Assembly (NCBI GenBank): GCA_031271295.1
Contig: JAISVZ010000101.1
Location: 1-39,704 of the forward strand
Direction of reading: 5' to 3'
Source: Clostridiales bacterium
GTDB lineage: Bacteria > Bacillota > Clostridia > Lachnospirales > WQUN01
DNA: 39,704 nucleotides
Below, piece after piece: positions 7,877-16,664 of this stretch (position 1 is its first letter; each line of letters begins with the position of its first letter). Under the pieces are notes generated by a model. The model saw nothing but the letters and a program-made list of their open reading frames with translations. It made no database searches and was not told where the DNA came from. A program made the position numbers and the translations under genes.

Positions 7877-9637
7877 TTACTCCCCTCCCCCCCTGTTAAG
7901 CTTTAAGCGAATTTTTATAACAGTGCCTTTCCCCGCTTCACTGCAAGCTTTTACACCGTAAGCTTCTCCGTATCGCAAACGCAGCCTTGTGTTAACATTG
8001 CTCAGCCCTATATGGCTTTGCGCGTCAACAGCATTTAATTCATTTGCCGCTAACTCTTCATTAATTTCAGACAGACGCTCCTTAGAAATACCAACTCCGT
8101 TATCAGCCACAACGATAACCAAATTTTCTTCATCTTCTTTTACGGCTTTAACGCAAATTTTCCAATCCCCCGTCCATTCAAGCAAGCCGTGTACAAAACT
8201 GTTTTCCAAAATTGGCTGCAAAATTAACCTTGGTATGTAGGTATCCATAACGTCGTCCGGAATATGAATTTCAAACGAGATGCGGTTATTAAACCTTCTG
8301 TTTTGAATTGATAAATACCCTTTTAAATAGTCAACCTCACGTTTAATGGGCACCATTTCTTGTGAGAAATTAAACGAGTACCTCATAATATCACTAATTG
8401 TTACAACAACCGGATATATGTCGTCTATCTGGTTGTTCAGCGCCATGCTTCCCACTATTTGAAGCGTATTATAAATAAAATGCGGATTTATTTGCGCCTG
8501 CAAGGCTTTTATCTGCGCGTCGCGCTTTTTTCGGTTAATTTCAAGTTCATTTGCTATAAGCTCCTGATTTCTCTTAACCATAATATTAAAGCTATTTTCC
8601 AAATAGCCAATTTCATCTTCACGCTTTATTTCATCAAAAATAAATGTTTCGGAAATATTATATGTCCGCATTTTTTCGCTTAACTGTATTATGGGGCGGC
8701 TTACGAAGCGCGAAATTAAAATGGATAAAATAACGGCGGCAATAACCGCTGATATCATAATTATCAGCCCTATCGAAACTGTCCGCCATATTGATTGCAG
8801 GATTATTTTATTCGGCACAACACATACCGCTTTCAATTTCCCGTTTAAAACCGAATCAAAAAAGATCAAGTTGTTTTTAGATTGAAAACCGGCGTGCGTG
8901 TTTTTTTCCAATTGCGGAAAAATTTCATTTAAGCCGGATTCGTCAAAACCGCCGTATTCATCTCCTACCGAAAGGAGCACCTTATTATCGTCGTTAATGA
9001 GTACTGCGGTTTCTCTGTAATCGGTTTTCAGTTTTTCCAACATATCGATGTATACTTGCATACGAATACGCAGCACAAAAATTGCGATCCCTTTCCCTGT
9101 GGAAAAATCGTTCATTCTGTGCATTACTAACATATCGTCGCCGTCCGCCTCAAAAACAATGTTTGTTTGCAAGCCTTTGCTGTTTCGGTTAGCCCAAGTT
9201 TTTTCATCCAATTTAATTTCAGCCGCGCGAAAGCTTGCTCTTGTTGAAATGAACCCATCGCCCGTGCTTAAAGAGTATACCTCTATTGATTTAACGCTTG
9301 TATCTATGCTCAGGGTTGTTTCAAATTCGGTTCGCAGTTTTGATATGTCCACATAATCCATATATCCGTTTTTAACCCAGTTAGTAATTGCGTTTTTTAA
9401 ATCCTTATTAACTTCGTATTCATAAAACTGATACATATGATAGCGTACGTTTGAAAACAATTTATCCGCAATCCAATCCATATTGGATGTTCTGCTGCTG
9501 ATAAGCTGGGCGCGCATTGTTGAATAGGTTATGCCGGTAGATATGGCGGCAAACACAATTAAAGGCACAATGGAAATGCCGCATACAGCCAAAAAAATTT
9601 TATATCGTATTGACAAATTTTTCTTTAGTCTAAACAT
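7877..9637 (-). CDS. YesM-type sensor histidine kinase
   Basis: The 586-residue membrane kinase has a first transmembrane helix at about residues 14-36, an extracellular sensor region 37-286 (dCache-like) and a second helix at 287-309. A HAMP segment follows (about 308-362), then the His_kinase domain with phospho-acceptor His386 in QINPHFIYNTLQ. The ATPase domain has N-box LILQPILENSFVHG and G-box DNGVGI. This architecture is that of the YesM/LytS kinases that pair with AraC-type regulators, and such a regulator follows with no gap. It probably senses extracellular sugar or the loaded binding protein. The gene begins 22 bp after malQ with only a weak ribosome-binding site, so it is probably transcribed with malQ. 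Confidence 0.92.
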   Translation of the reverse strand: MFRLKKNLSIRYKIFLAVCGISIVPLIVFAAISTGITYSTMRAQLISSRTSNMDWIADKLFSNVRYHMYQFYEYEVNKDLKNAITNWVKNGYMDYVDISKLRTEFETTLSIDTSVKSIEVYSLSTGDGFISTRASFRAAEIKLDEKTWANRNSKGLQTNIVFEADGDDMLVMHRMNDFSTGKGIAIFVLRIRMQVYIDMLEKLKTDYRETAVLINDDNKVLLSVGDEYGGFDESGLNEIFPQLEKNTHAGFQSKNNLIFFDSVLNGKLKAVCVVPNKIILQSIWRTVSIGLIIMISAVIAAVILSILISRFVSRPIIQLSEKMRTYNISETFIFDEIKREDEIGYLENSFNIMVKRNQELIANELEINRKKRDAQIKALQAQINPHFIYNTLQIVGSMALNNQIDDIYPVVVTISDIMRYSFNFSQEMVPIKREVDYLKGYLSIQNRRFNNRISFEIHIPDDVMDTYIPRLILQPILENSFVHGLLEWTGDWKICVKAVKEDEENLVIVVADNGVGISKERLSEINEELAANELNAVDAQSHIGLSNVNTRLRLRYGEAYGVKACSEAGKGTVIKIRLKLNRGGGE

Positions 9638-9659
9638 ATTAACAGCTCATAAACAGAGC

Positions 9660-11261
9660 TTACCCTTCCTTGTACTCAAAATTCCGCCCGTAAAGGCTGC
9701 TCAAGTAATTAAGCCCTTTTGCCATTTCGTCCGTAAGCATACCTTGCGTATACCTGAACTGCCAGTTTCCGGACGCAACGCCGGGCGTGTTCATGCGGTT
9801 TTCCCCGCCTAAATTTATAACATCCCATATAGGCACAATTACAGTTTGCGCGGCAGATGACATTTCAAGGCGTATTAAATCCCACGCGGCGTCATTACCC
9901 GAAACGTTTAAATACCTGCGAAAATAATCCTTTTCGCCCTCCGACGCTTTTTCATACCAACCACGGCTTGTATCGTTATCGTGCGTTCCAGTATATAAAA
10001 CCAAATTGCTGTCTTTAAAATTGTGCGGCAAATGGTCGTTTTCCGCAAGAGAATCAAACCCGAACTGCAAAACCTTCATTCCGGGAAAACCAACAGTTTC
10101 GCGCAGTTTGGTTACCTTTTCGGTTATAATCCCCAAATCCTCCGCAATAATCGGGAGTTTGCCAAGTTCGGCTTCAATTTCACTAAAAAATTCCGCGCCG
10201 GGGCCTTTCAGCCATGCGCCCTCTATTGCGGTAGGCTTGCCGTATTTCACGCTCCAGTAGGATTCGAACCCGCGAAAATGGTCTATCCGCAAAATGTCCA
10301 CAAGCTTAAGCGTGCTTTTTATTCTGTCCTTCCACCATCGGTAGCCGGTTTTTTTGTGATACTGCCAATCATACAACGGGTTACCCCAAAGCTGACCGGT
10401 TGCGCTGAAATAATCCGGCGGCACCCCCGCAACCGAGGTTGGTTCGCCGCTATTTTTCAAACAAAACTGCTGCGGGCTGCTCCACGTATCGGCGGAATCC
10501 ATCGCGACAAAAATTGGGATGTCGCCTATTATTTCAATTCCGTTTTTATTTGCGTAATCCTTAAGCGCGTGCCACTGCCTGAAAAATATAAACTGCCCGA
10601 AACTGTAAAAATCAATTTCTTCCTTTAATAAAGCAGCCCACTTTTTAACCGCGTCCGGTTCTCTTTTCGCAATTTCGGCAGGCCACGAATTCCAAACCGC
10701 GCCGTAATAAAAATCGTCTATTTGCGAATCGGTAAGTAATTTTTTGTTGGCGTTTTGGTATTTTGTGTACTCCTTCGTTTTGCCCGCGTTTTTTCTTTCA
10801 TTTATAAAGTGGTTTTTAAGAGCCAAAAACAGCGCAAAATCATTTAACCATTTTTCGTTTTCTATGCAAAATTCATTGTATTGCGCTTCTAAGTTTTTTA
10901 ATTTTTTAAAATTATTATAAGCTTTTTTAAGAATATTTAATTTGTATGTAATAACATTGCCGTAATCCACTTTATTCTGATTTTTTGAAAACTCTTCCGG
11001 CGCAATTGCATCATTTTCAAACAAGAGCCCTTCCTTTTTTAATATTTCCGGAGATATTATAAACGGATTACCGGCGAAAGTTGAAAAGCTTTGATACGGT
11101 GAATCCCCATAGCTTGTGTAGCCAAGCGGTAAAATCTGCCACAATTTCTGGCCGCTTAATTTTAAAAAGTCAATAAAACTGTAGGCAGTGTTCCCCAAAT
11201 CACCTATTCCATACGGCGAGGGAAACGAAGTTGGATGAACAAGAATTCCGCTTTTTCTCAA
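9660..11261 (-). CDS. malQ: 4-alpha-glucanotransferase (amylomaltase), GH77
   Basis: The protein (533 residues with this start) transfers maltosyl units between alpha-1,4-glucans in the cytosol. It begins with the family hallmark SGILVHPTSFPSPYGIGDLG. It contains nucleophile Asp in DILRIDHFRGFESYW, acid/base Glu in IIAEDLG and the TGTHDNDTSRGW motif. Length fits GH77 enzymes of the short bacterial type. A reading frame extends 5 codons further upstream from a TTG, but that codon lies next to and leads into the GGGAGG ribosome-binding site. The TTG at 11261, 7 nt after GGGAGG, is therefore preferred. It is the first gene after a clear promoter and probably heads the operon with the kinase, regulator and importer, suggesting a maltodextrin or related glucan substrate. 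Confidence 0.95.
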   Translation of the reverse strand: MRKSGILVHPTSFPSPYGIGDLGNTAYSFIDFLKLSGQKLWQILPLGYTSYGDSPYQSFSTFAGNPFIISPEILKKEGLLFENDAIAPEEFSKNQNKVDYGNVITYKLNILKKAYNNFKKLKNLEAQYNEFCIENEKWLNDFALFLALKNHFINERKNAGKTKEYTKYQNANKKLLTDSQIDDFYYGAVWNSWPAEIAKREPDAVKKWAALLKEEIDFYSFGQFIFFRQWHALKDYANKNGIEIIGDIPIFVAMDSADTWSSPQQFCLKNSGEPTSVAGVPPDYFSATGQLWGNPLYDWQYHKKTGYRWWKDRIKSTLKLVDILRIDHFRGFESYWSVKYGKPTAIEGAWLKGPGAEFFSEIEAELGKLPIIAEDLGIITEKVTKLRETVGFPGMKVLQFGFDSLAENDHLPHNFKDSNLVLYTGTHDNDTSRGWYEKASEGEKDYFRRYLNVSGNDAAWDLIRLEMSSAAQTVIVPIWDVINLGGENRMNTPGVASGNWQFRYTQGMLTDEMAKGLNYLSSLYGRNFEYKEG

Positions 11262-11314
11262 AATTAAACCTCCCAATAACTTACTTAATAATAAAGTAAT
11301 TTTTTATATGATTT

Positions 11315-11342
11315 ATTATATCATTTTTATTGGCGGAATCAA
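11315..11342 (-). promoter_or_regulatory. Promoter of malQ
   Basis: On the minus strand TTGATT and TATAAT are separated by 16 bp, with the -10 box about 54 bp before the TTG start. The spacing and box quality fit a housekeeping sigma-A promoter. Confidence 0.7.
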
Positions 11343-11398
11343 AAAAATTTCTTTCCTCAGTTTGGAATTTGAATCAAAAAAAAGTGAAAGTGCCAACT

Positions 11399-11413
11399 TA
11401 AATACAGTATTTA
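11399..11413. promoter_or_regulatory. Perfect 7-bp palindrome in the divergent intergenic region
   Basis: TAAATAC and GTATTTA flank a single A between malQ and the divergent lipoprotein gene. The form is that of a dimeric repressor site, but no cognate regulator is evident. The surrounding bases are AT-rich, so chance is possible. Confidence 0.3.
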
Positions 11414-11546
11414 AATTTTGTTTAAGTTAAAACTAAGATAGCAACATGTATGTTTCAACATGCATATGCCAAGCCAAGCAAAGCAAATAATCTTTGTTAT
11501 TGCGCTGCAAAAAAGTAACTTAAATTTAATGAGGGGGATATACACG

Positions 11547-12767
11547 ATGAAAAAAAGCAAGAATTTTTTATTTCTGTTTGCCGTTTGTTTTTTTACCTTC
11601 GCTTTTACTTTGACCGGATGCTCTGCGCTAAGAGAGAATTCGCCAAATTATAAAAGGGCCGCAAACAGAGCCGCAAGGTACGGCAGAACCGTTTCTCATA
11701 ACGGATATTACAGAGCGGTGGGCGCAAACGGAACAACAGGAGCTCTAAAATACCGTCCTTCAAATTTCAGCAGAACGGCTCTTAGGCGCTCCGGCAAACT
11801 ATTCGGAAACGTAATAGATTCGCGCTCCGCTAATACACTGCGCAAAAACAGCGCAAGGCAAAACGCCGCAGTAAACCGCAGCGGGTTAAAATCTACGTAT
11901 AACCGCAGGCGCGACGCACTTAATAAATACGGTTACACTCCCGCAAAGCGCAGAACTTTTAACAGCTACCGTAACGATGCTGTTAACCGAAATGATTACA
12001 GCCATTATTATAACCGCAGCAGTACAAGAAATGTACAAAACGCCGTAGATAAAAATTATGTAAACCCTGCCGCCCGCAGACGCGATGCATCTTACGTTAG
12101 GGATTATAACAACACCGGCCTTTATAAAGACGTAAGGCCATACACGGGCGTTGTGGATAAGGGACGTTTAAAGAACGCAAATGGCTATGTAAAAACTACG
12201 GCAACGGATAACAACGCTAATAAGACCGTAGTTTCTGACGGAAAAAAGGTTCATACCGAATCCAATTTGAAACAGGCAGCAGTTTCCGTGCCGAAAAAGA
12301 CAGCGGTTAGAAGAAATATTACAAAAACAGCTGTTAAACCACCGGCAAAAAAATTAAATTACAAACCTGCAGCGAAAACACACAAAACTGTTGATGCGGC
12401 AAAGAGTACCAATGTTAAAAGAAGTGTTTCAGGCTCAAAGGTTAGAGTTTTAACCAGAGATGAAATTGCCGCAAGAAAACTTAATAAAACCAAAACTGAG
12501 AAACCGATAGAAAACCCTACGGTAAATTATTGGAACCGAATGGCTTCGCGGATTAAAAACCCTATTAAACCGGATACAAATAAGCCTATATACAAAAATG
12601 GCACGAGAAATAAGGCAGGTAGTTCCGGATTAAACCGCTTTCCGGCTATTCGGAGAGGCGCTAACCAAGTGGGTAACGTTCCCTTTGTAAGAAGCTCCTC
12701 GAAAAACAGAACGGATTCCTACGACAGAAGCTACGGACCAACCGGAGTTTATATTTACAAACATTAA
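11547..12767 (+). CDS. Basic, low-complexity lipoprotein of unknown function
   Basis: The 406-residue product has a signal peptide with lipobox LTGC, placing Cys25 as the anchored residue. The mature part is extraordinarily rich in Arg, Lys, Asn, Tyr and Ala, with loose repeats such as NRAARYGR, KYGYTPAKRRTF and YNRSSTRN, and almost no acidic residues in its first half. Such a cationic, probably unstructured surface protein could bind cell-wall polymers, DNA or a substrate, but I do not recognise a family. A reading frame continues 29 codons upstream from 11460; the start at 11547 is chosen because GAGGGGG lies 9 nt before it and the signal peptide begins there. It is transcribed alone and ends in a strong terminator. 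Confidence 0.8.
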   Translation: MKKSKNFLFLFAVCFFTFAFTLTGCSALRENSPNYKRAANRAARYGRTVSHNGYYRAVGANGTTGALKYRPSNFSRTALRRSGKLFGNVIDSRSANTLRKNSARQNAAVNRSGLKSTYNRRRDALNKYGYTPAKRRTFNSYRNDAVNRNDYSHYYNRSSTRNVQNAVDKNYVNPAARRRDASYVRDYNNTGLYKDVRPYTGVVDKGRLKNANGYVKTTATDNNANKTVVSDGKKVHTESNLKQAAVSVPKKTAVRRNITKTAVKPPAKKLNYKPAAKTHKTVDAAKSTNVKRSVSGSKVRVLTRDEIAARKLNKTKTEKPIENPTVNYWNRMASRIKNPIKPDTNKPIYKNGTRNKAGSSGLNRFPAIRRGANQVGNVPFVRSSSKNRTDSYDRSYGPTGVYIYKH

Positions 12768-12817
12768 TCATTGCCTAACGAGTTTGTAAGAACGCTTGTA
12801 GTAAAAAAAAGCTATGG

Positions 12818-12856
12818 GGGATGCGAAAATAAATTTTGCATCCCTTTTTTTATTTT
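12818..12856 (+). terminator. Intrinsic terminator of the basic lipoprotein gene
   Basis: GGGATGC and GCATCCC form a stem extended by AAAA/TTTT, followed directly by seven T and a T-rich tail. It lies 50 bp after the stop codon. Confidence 0.9.
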
Positions 12857-12993
12857 ATATATTAAGCCATTGGCCATGCCAACCTGTGCTCAGTTTAGAC
12901 GGATAACTAAGCGAGAACGGATGCAAATGCAACTTGCTTCTGCAAGACTATGAAAGTAACCTTAAAATTTATTAGCGTTTTGCTGGAGAAAAC

Positions 12994-13062
12994 ATGGAGA
13001 ACGACTCAAGATTTACGGGAAATTTTAACCTAAGCAAAGAGTTTAACTCTACAAAAAAATAA
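12994..13062 (+). CDS. Possible 22-residue peptide
   Basis: A short frame encodes MENDSRFTGNFNLSKEFN and four more residues, with GGAG 5 nt before the ATG. Its end runs into the convergent terminator of clpX. No promoter was found and no family is recognised. The frame may be chance, because the A-rich end belongs to the terminator of the opposite strand. The remainder of 12857-13049 shows nothing else. Confidence 0.2.
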   Translation: MENDSRFTGNFNLSKEFNSTKK

Positions 13063-13081
13063 GAGCCTCTAACGAGGCTCT
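13050..13081 (-). terminator. Intrinsic terminator of the tig-clpP-clpX operon
   Basis: On the minus strand, AGAGCCTC and GAGGCTCT enclose a 4-nt loop and are followed by TTATTTTTTT. It lies about 80 bp beyond the clpX stop. On the plus strand no T run follows, so the direction is clear. Confidence 0.85.
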
Positions 13082-13163
13082 GTCGTTATGATTAACCTTA
13101 TTAACATATTTACAATACTGCGCAAACACGTATTACTGAACTACCGCTGTCGCTGTACAAACA

Positions 13164-14477
13164 TCACCCGGCAGTCTTCTTACGTTTTGCGTGTGCGCCG
13201 GAAACAGCTCTTTTAACTAAATCCTTGCGGTTTTCATTGTAAACAAATATCGGCCCCGCGTTGTTTTTTACCGTATCCTCAGTAATAATACATTTTTCAA
13301 TGGTGTTATTCGACGGTATTTCATACATGATATTTGTCATAAAATTTTCAACTATAGCACGCAAGCCCCTTGCTCCTGTTTCGCGGGCAATTGCAAGTTC
13401 GGCAATTGCGTAAAGCGCCTTTTCCTCAAACTCCAAAATTACGTTGTCAAGTTCAAAAAGATGTTTGTATTGTTTTGTTAAAGCATTTTTAGGTTTTTTA
13501 AGTATTGAAATAAGGGCGGCTTCATCAAGGGTTGAAAGGGTAACAACAACGGGAAGCCTGCCTATTAACTCAGGAATAAGCCCATACTTATGTAAATCCT
13601 GAGGCAATAATTCCTTTAAAATATTATCGTTCATAATTTCTTTTTTAGACTTACTTTCAGAACCGAACCCTATAATTTTTTTATTTAACCTCTGCTCAAC
13701 AATTTTATCAATGCCGCCGAAAGCTCCGCCGCAAATAAATAAAATATTATTGGTATCTATCTGCAAGAAATCCTGATGCGGATGTTTGCGCCCGCCCTGC
13801 GGAGGAACATTTGCAATTGTTCCCTCTAAAATTTTTAAAAGAGCTTGCTGCACACCTTCGCCGCTTACATCGCGTGTAATAGAGGGGTTATCCGAACGGC
13901 GCGAAATTTTGTCTATTTCATCAACATAAATAATTCCGTGCTCCGCCAATTTTATATCGCCGTCCGCGGCTTGAATTAAGCGCAGCAAAATATTTTCAAC
14001 ATCCTCTCCTACATAACCGGCCTCGGTTAATGAAGTTGCGTCCGCTATAGCAAAAGGCACATTCAAAAGCCGCGCCAAAGTTTGCGCTAAAAAAGTTTTA
14101 CCAACTCCGGTAGGGCCAATTAACAGGATATTGCTTTTTTGTATTTCAACCTCATCACTCTTACGGTCAAACCTTGTAAACACTCTCTTGTAGTGGTTGT
14201 ATACCGCAACAGATAAGGCGCGCTTCGCGTCGTCCTGCCCAATAACGTATTCATCAAGCATTGCGGAAATTTCCTTCGGCGTTGGCATTTTTTCACCGTC
14301 GGTAACTTTTGTGCGCGTAGGGTCAACCAAATTTTCATCCAAAGCATCAAGACATAATTCTAAACATTCGTTGCAAATAGAAACATTAGGCCCGGCAATT
14401 AGCTGACCTACCTGTTCCTGAGATTTACCGCAAAACGCACATCTGAAATACCTTGAATCTTTTATATTGGAAGGCAT
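13164..14477 (-). CDS. clpX: ATP-dependent Clp protease, ATP-binding subunit ClpX
   Basis: The 437-residue AAA+ unfoldase delivers substrates to ClpP. It has an N-terminal zinc-binding domain with Cys13, Cys16, Cys35 and Cys38, Walker A GPTGVGKT at 121-128 and Walker B YVDEID at 184-189. The pore-1 loop is GYVG at 154-157, the RKH loop is at 230-232 and the ClpP-docking IGF loop at 269-271. All key residues are intact and the length is normal. It starts 13 bp after clpP and is the last gene of the tig-clpP-clpX operon. Its product probably forms the ClpXP protease with the neighbouring ClpP in the cytosol. Confidence 0.98.
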   Translation of the reverse strand: MPSNIKDSRYFRCAFCGKSQEQVGQLIAGPNVSICNECLELCLDALDENLVDPTRTKVTDGEKMPTPKEISAMLDEYVIGQDDAKRALSVAVYNHYKRVFTRFDRKSDEVEIQKSNILLIGPTGVGKTFLAQTLARLLNVPFAIADATSLTEAGYVGEDVENILLRLIQAADGDIKLAEHGIIYVDEIDKISRRSDNPSITRDVSGEGVQQALLKILEGTIANVPPQGGRKHPHQDFLQIDTNNILFICGGAFGGIDKIVEQRLNKKIIGFGSESKSKKEIMNDNILKELLPQDLHKYGLIPELIGRLPVVVTLSTLDEAALISILKKPKNALTKQYKHLFELDNVILEFEEKALYAIAELAIARETGARGLRAIVENFMTNIMYEIPSNNTIEKCIITEDTVKNNAGPIFVYNENRKDLVKRAVSGAHAKRKKTAG

Positions 14478-14490
14478 TACATCACCTCAA

Positions 14491-15081
14491 TTATTTTTTT
14501 TGATTTTTTATTACAACGTCAATAATTCCATAAGCCAAAGCCTCGTCTGCGGACATAAAGAAATCCCTCTCCATATCTCTTTCAATAACATCCACCGGTT
14601 TACCGGTGTTAGCGGCGAGCATCTTATTTAGTTTTTCCTTAGTTTTAAGAATTTGCTTTGCGTGGATTTCAATATCTGTTGCCTGACCGCGCATTCCGGA
14701 CAGCGACGGCTGATGTATCATAATTTCCGCGTTAGGCAATGCAAAACGTTTGCCCTTCGCGCCACCGGATAACAAAAACGAGCCCATGCTTGCCGCAAGA
14801 CCGATACAAATTGTTGAAACGTCGGCTTTAACATACTGCATCGTGTCGTAAATAGCAAACCCTGCGGAAACAGAACCGCCGGGGCTGTTGATGTAAAAAT
14901 TAATATCCTTATCCGGGTCCTCCGCGTCTAAAAATAAAAGCTGGGCAACGATAAGGCTTGCGGTAACATCGTTAACATCCTCACCCAAAAAAATAATACG
15001 ATCTTTTAATAAACGCGAATAAATATCGTAAGAACGCTCTCCCCTATTTGTCTGCTCAACAACGATTGGCACTAAACTCAT
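14491..15081 (-). CDS. clpP: ATP-dependent Clp protease proteolytic subunit
   Basis: The 196-residue serine protease has catalytic Ser98 in GLAASMGSF, His123 in MIHQPSLSG and Asp near 172-173 in MERDFFMSA. The chain-closing YGIIDVVI is present and length is typical. It assembles as a tetradecamer and degrades substrates unfolded by ClpX. Its start codon overlaps the trigger factor stop by 1 nt (TAATG), so it is translationally coupled to tig. Confidence 0.98.
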   Translation of the reverse strand: MSLVPIVVEQTNRGERSYDIYSRLLKDRIIFLGEDVNDVTASLIVAQLLFLDAEDPDKDINFYINSPGGSVSAGFAIYDTMQYVKADVSTICIGLAASMGSFLLSGGAKGKRFALPNAEIMIHQPSLSGMRGQATDIEIHAKQILKTKEKLNKMLAANTGKPVDVIERDMERDFFMSADEALAYGIIDVVIKNQKK

Positions 15082-16403
15082 TACAATTCCTCCTTTTCCT
15101 CTACCTTTTCTTCTTCTATAGAATACGATACAATTGCATTCAAACCCTTTTCAGCCAAAAGATCTAATTTAATAAAATCGCGCACTTGCTCGGATTCGAG
15201 AAACTTTTTTACCTCTTCCTCCGGGTTTGCGGACTTACTGAAAATATCGCTCACCTTCTGATTTAACTCATCTTCGGATACGGTAACGTTTTCAAGTTCC
15301 GCAACCTTTAAAAGGCCGCGCCTTGCTGTTAAATCCCTTACTGCGCTAACGCGAAGCGATTTCATAAATTCCTCTTCCGTTGTACCGATATATTTCGCAT
15401 AATCCTCAATAGATAACTTATATGAACCGAAGCTCTGTGTAATATCCTCTATCTTATTCGCCACAGCGTCATCAATCATACATTCGGGGAATTCAACAGA
15501 AACGTTTTTTAAAAGCGCCTCCAAAAGCTGTGCTTCCTTGGATTGCTTCGCTTTTATTTCCGCCTTAAGCTTAAGGTCATTATATATACTGTCCTTATAT
15601 TCCTGCAAAGTATCGAAATCAGAAACGTCCTGCGCAAATTCGTCGTCAATTACAGGATAAACCTTTTCTCTTATTTCATTTAACTTAATTTTGAACTGCG
15701 CGGCCTTTCCGGATAAATCCTCACTATGGTACTCATCCGGGAATTTTACGTCGATTGTAAATTCATCTCCCGTTTCATGCCCTTCAATTTGCTCTTCAAA
15801 ACCGGGAATAAACCTTTGCGAGCCAAGGCTTAAGGTTGCATTTTCATCCGCGCCGCCCTCAAAAGGAACGCCGTCTACAAACCCTTCATAATCAATATCA
15901 ACCTCGTCGCCCTTTTGCGCGGCGCGTTGCGAAACTGTTACAAGCCTAACGTTTTTTTCGGCAAGCATTTCTAATTCGTTGTTAACATCAGCGTCTGTAA
16001 TAACGTTTTCTTCATTTTTATATGTTAAACCTTTATATTCCGAAACGGTAACATCCGGCTCAATATAAACTTCTACCTTGTACTTAACACCCTCCTGAGC
16101 GGAAATAGACAATACATCCGCCTCCGGACGGGATACCAATTTATATTCCGGTGGCAATTCAAGCAAAGCTTTTTTGTAAGCCGCATTTAGAAGATCGTCC
16201 GCAGCTTCCGCGTAAAAGTATTCTTTGCCGTAACGCATTTCAACAATTTTTCTGGTTAGCTTGTTTTGCCTGAAACCCGGCATATTAATTCTGCCTCGAA
16301 CTTTATAAAATACATCGTTAATACCTTTTTCAAATTCCTCCGGGGAAACGCTGAAAAGTATTTCTAATTTACTGCCGTCTTTTTTCTCGAATGTAACACT
16401 CAC
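15081..16403 (-). CDS. tig: Trigger factor, ribosome-associated chaperone and prolyl isomerase
   Basis: The 440-residue protein has the ribosome-binding domain (1-110), an FKBP-type isomerase domain (about 150-240, with [14 protein letters not shown]) and a long helical C-terminal chaperone domain. The ribosome-docking signature is GFRQNK instead of the usual GFRKGK, so position 46 is Gln where Lys is typical. The start codon is GTG, supported by AAGGAGG 9 nt upstream. It heads the operon with clpP and clpX, the usual order in bacteria. Confidence 0.97.
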   Translation of the reverse strand: MSVTFEKKDGSKLEILFSVSPEEFEKGINDVFYKVRGRINMPGFRQNKLTRKIVEMRYGKEYFYAEAADDLLNAAYKKALLELPPEYKLVSRPEADVLSISAQEGVKYKVEVYIEPDVTVSEYKGLTYKNEENVITDADVNNELEMLAEKNVRLVTVSQRAAQKGDEVDIDYEGFVDGVPFEGGADENATLSLGSQRFIPGFEEQIEGHETGDEFTIDVKFPDEYHSEDLSGKAAQFKIKLNEIREKVYPVIDDEFAQDVSDFDTLQEYKDSIYNDLKLKAEIKAKQSKEAQLLEALLKNVSVEFPECMIDDAVANKIEDITQSFGSYKLSIEDYAKYIGTTEEEFMKSLRVSAVRDLTARRGLLKVAELENVTVSEDELNQKVSDIFSKSANPEEEVKKFLESEQVRDFIKLDLLAEKGLNAIVSYSIEEEKVEEKEEL

Positions 16404-16494
16404 TAATGAAAACCTCCTTGGATGCTTTAGGCGGGCGGCCTTATTTTACGCGAAACCCCGCCTTTGATGCTTAGCTTTTAAAGACACAACCGAT

Positions 16495-16523
16495 ATTATA
16501 GCACAGCTTGCGAAGTAAATAAA
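16495..16523 (-). promoter_or_regulatory. Promoter of the tig-clpP-clpX operon
   Basis: On the minus strand a TATAAT preceded by TGC (extended -10) lies about 92 bp before the GTG start, with a weak TTTATT 17 bp further upstream. The leader between (16430-16465) can form a GC-rich hairpin from GGCGGG and CCCGCC. No CtsR-like heptad repeats were seen. Confidence 0.55.
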
Positions 16524-16540
16524 TACCTAAATAAAAGCAT

Positions 16541-16595
16541 TTGACACATTTTAATCGCATTTTAACATAATTACAAAACAAATTAGTGATATAAT
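16541..16595 (+). promoter_or_regulatory. Promoter region of the C39-like peptidase gene
   Basis: Two plus-strand candidates overlap. One is TTGACA with TAACAT after 16 bp (16541-16568). The other is an extended -10 TGATATAAT at 16587-16595. Both lie 70-125 bp before the start codon. Which one is used cannot be decided from sequence. Confidence 0.55.
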
Positions 16596-16664
16596 GAGAT
16601 AAACATATTTTTAAATATAAAATTACAATTTTGCGCACTTTCGCAAAAAAAACAGAGGTTTTGT

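Noticed and set aside
10023-10628. Plus-strand frame of 201 codons opposite malQ
   Set aside because: Antisense shadow of a well-conserved gene with no start signal.
16430-16465. Riboswitch or heat-shock element in the trigger factor leader
   Set aside because: Only one simple GC-rich hairpin is visible; no known riboswitch core or CtsR/CIRCE repeat was recognised.
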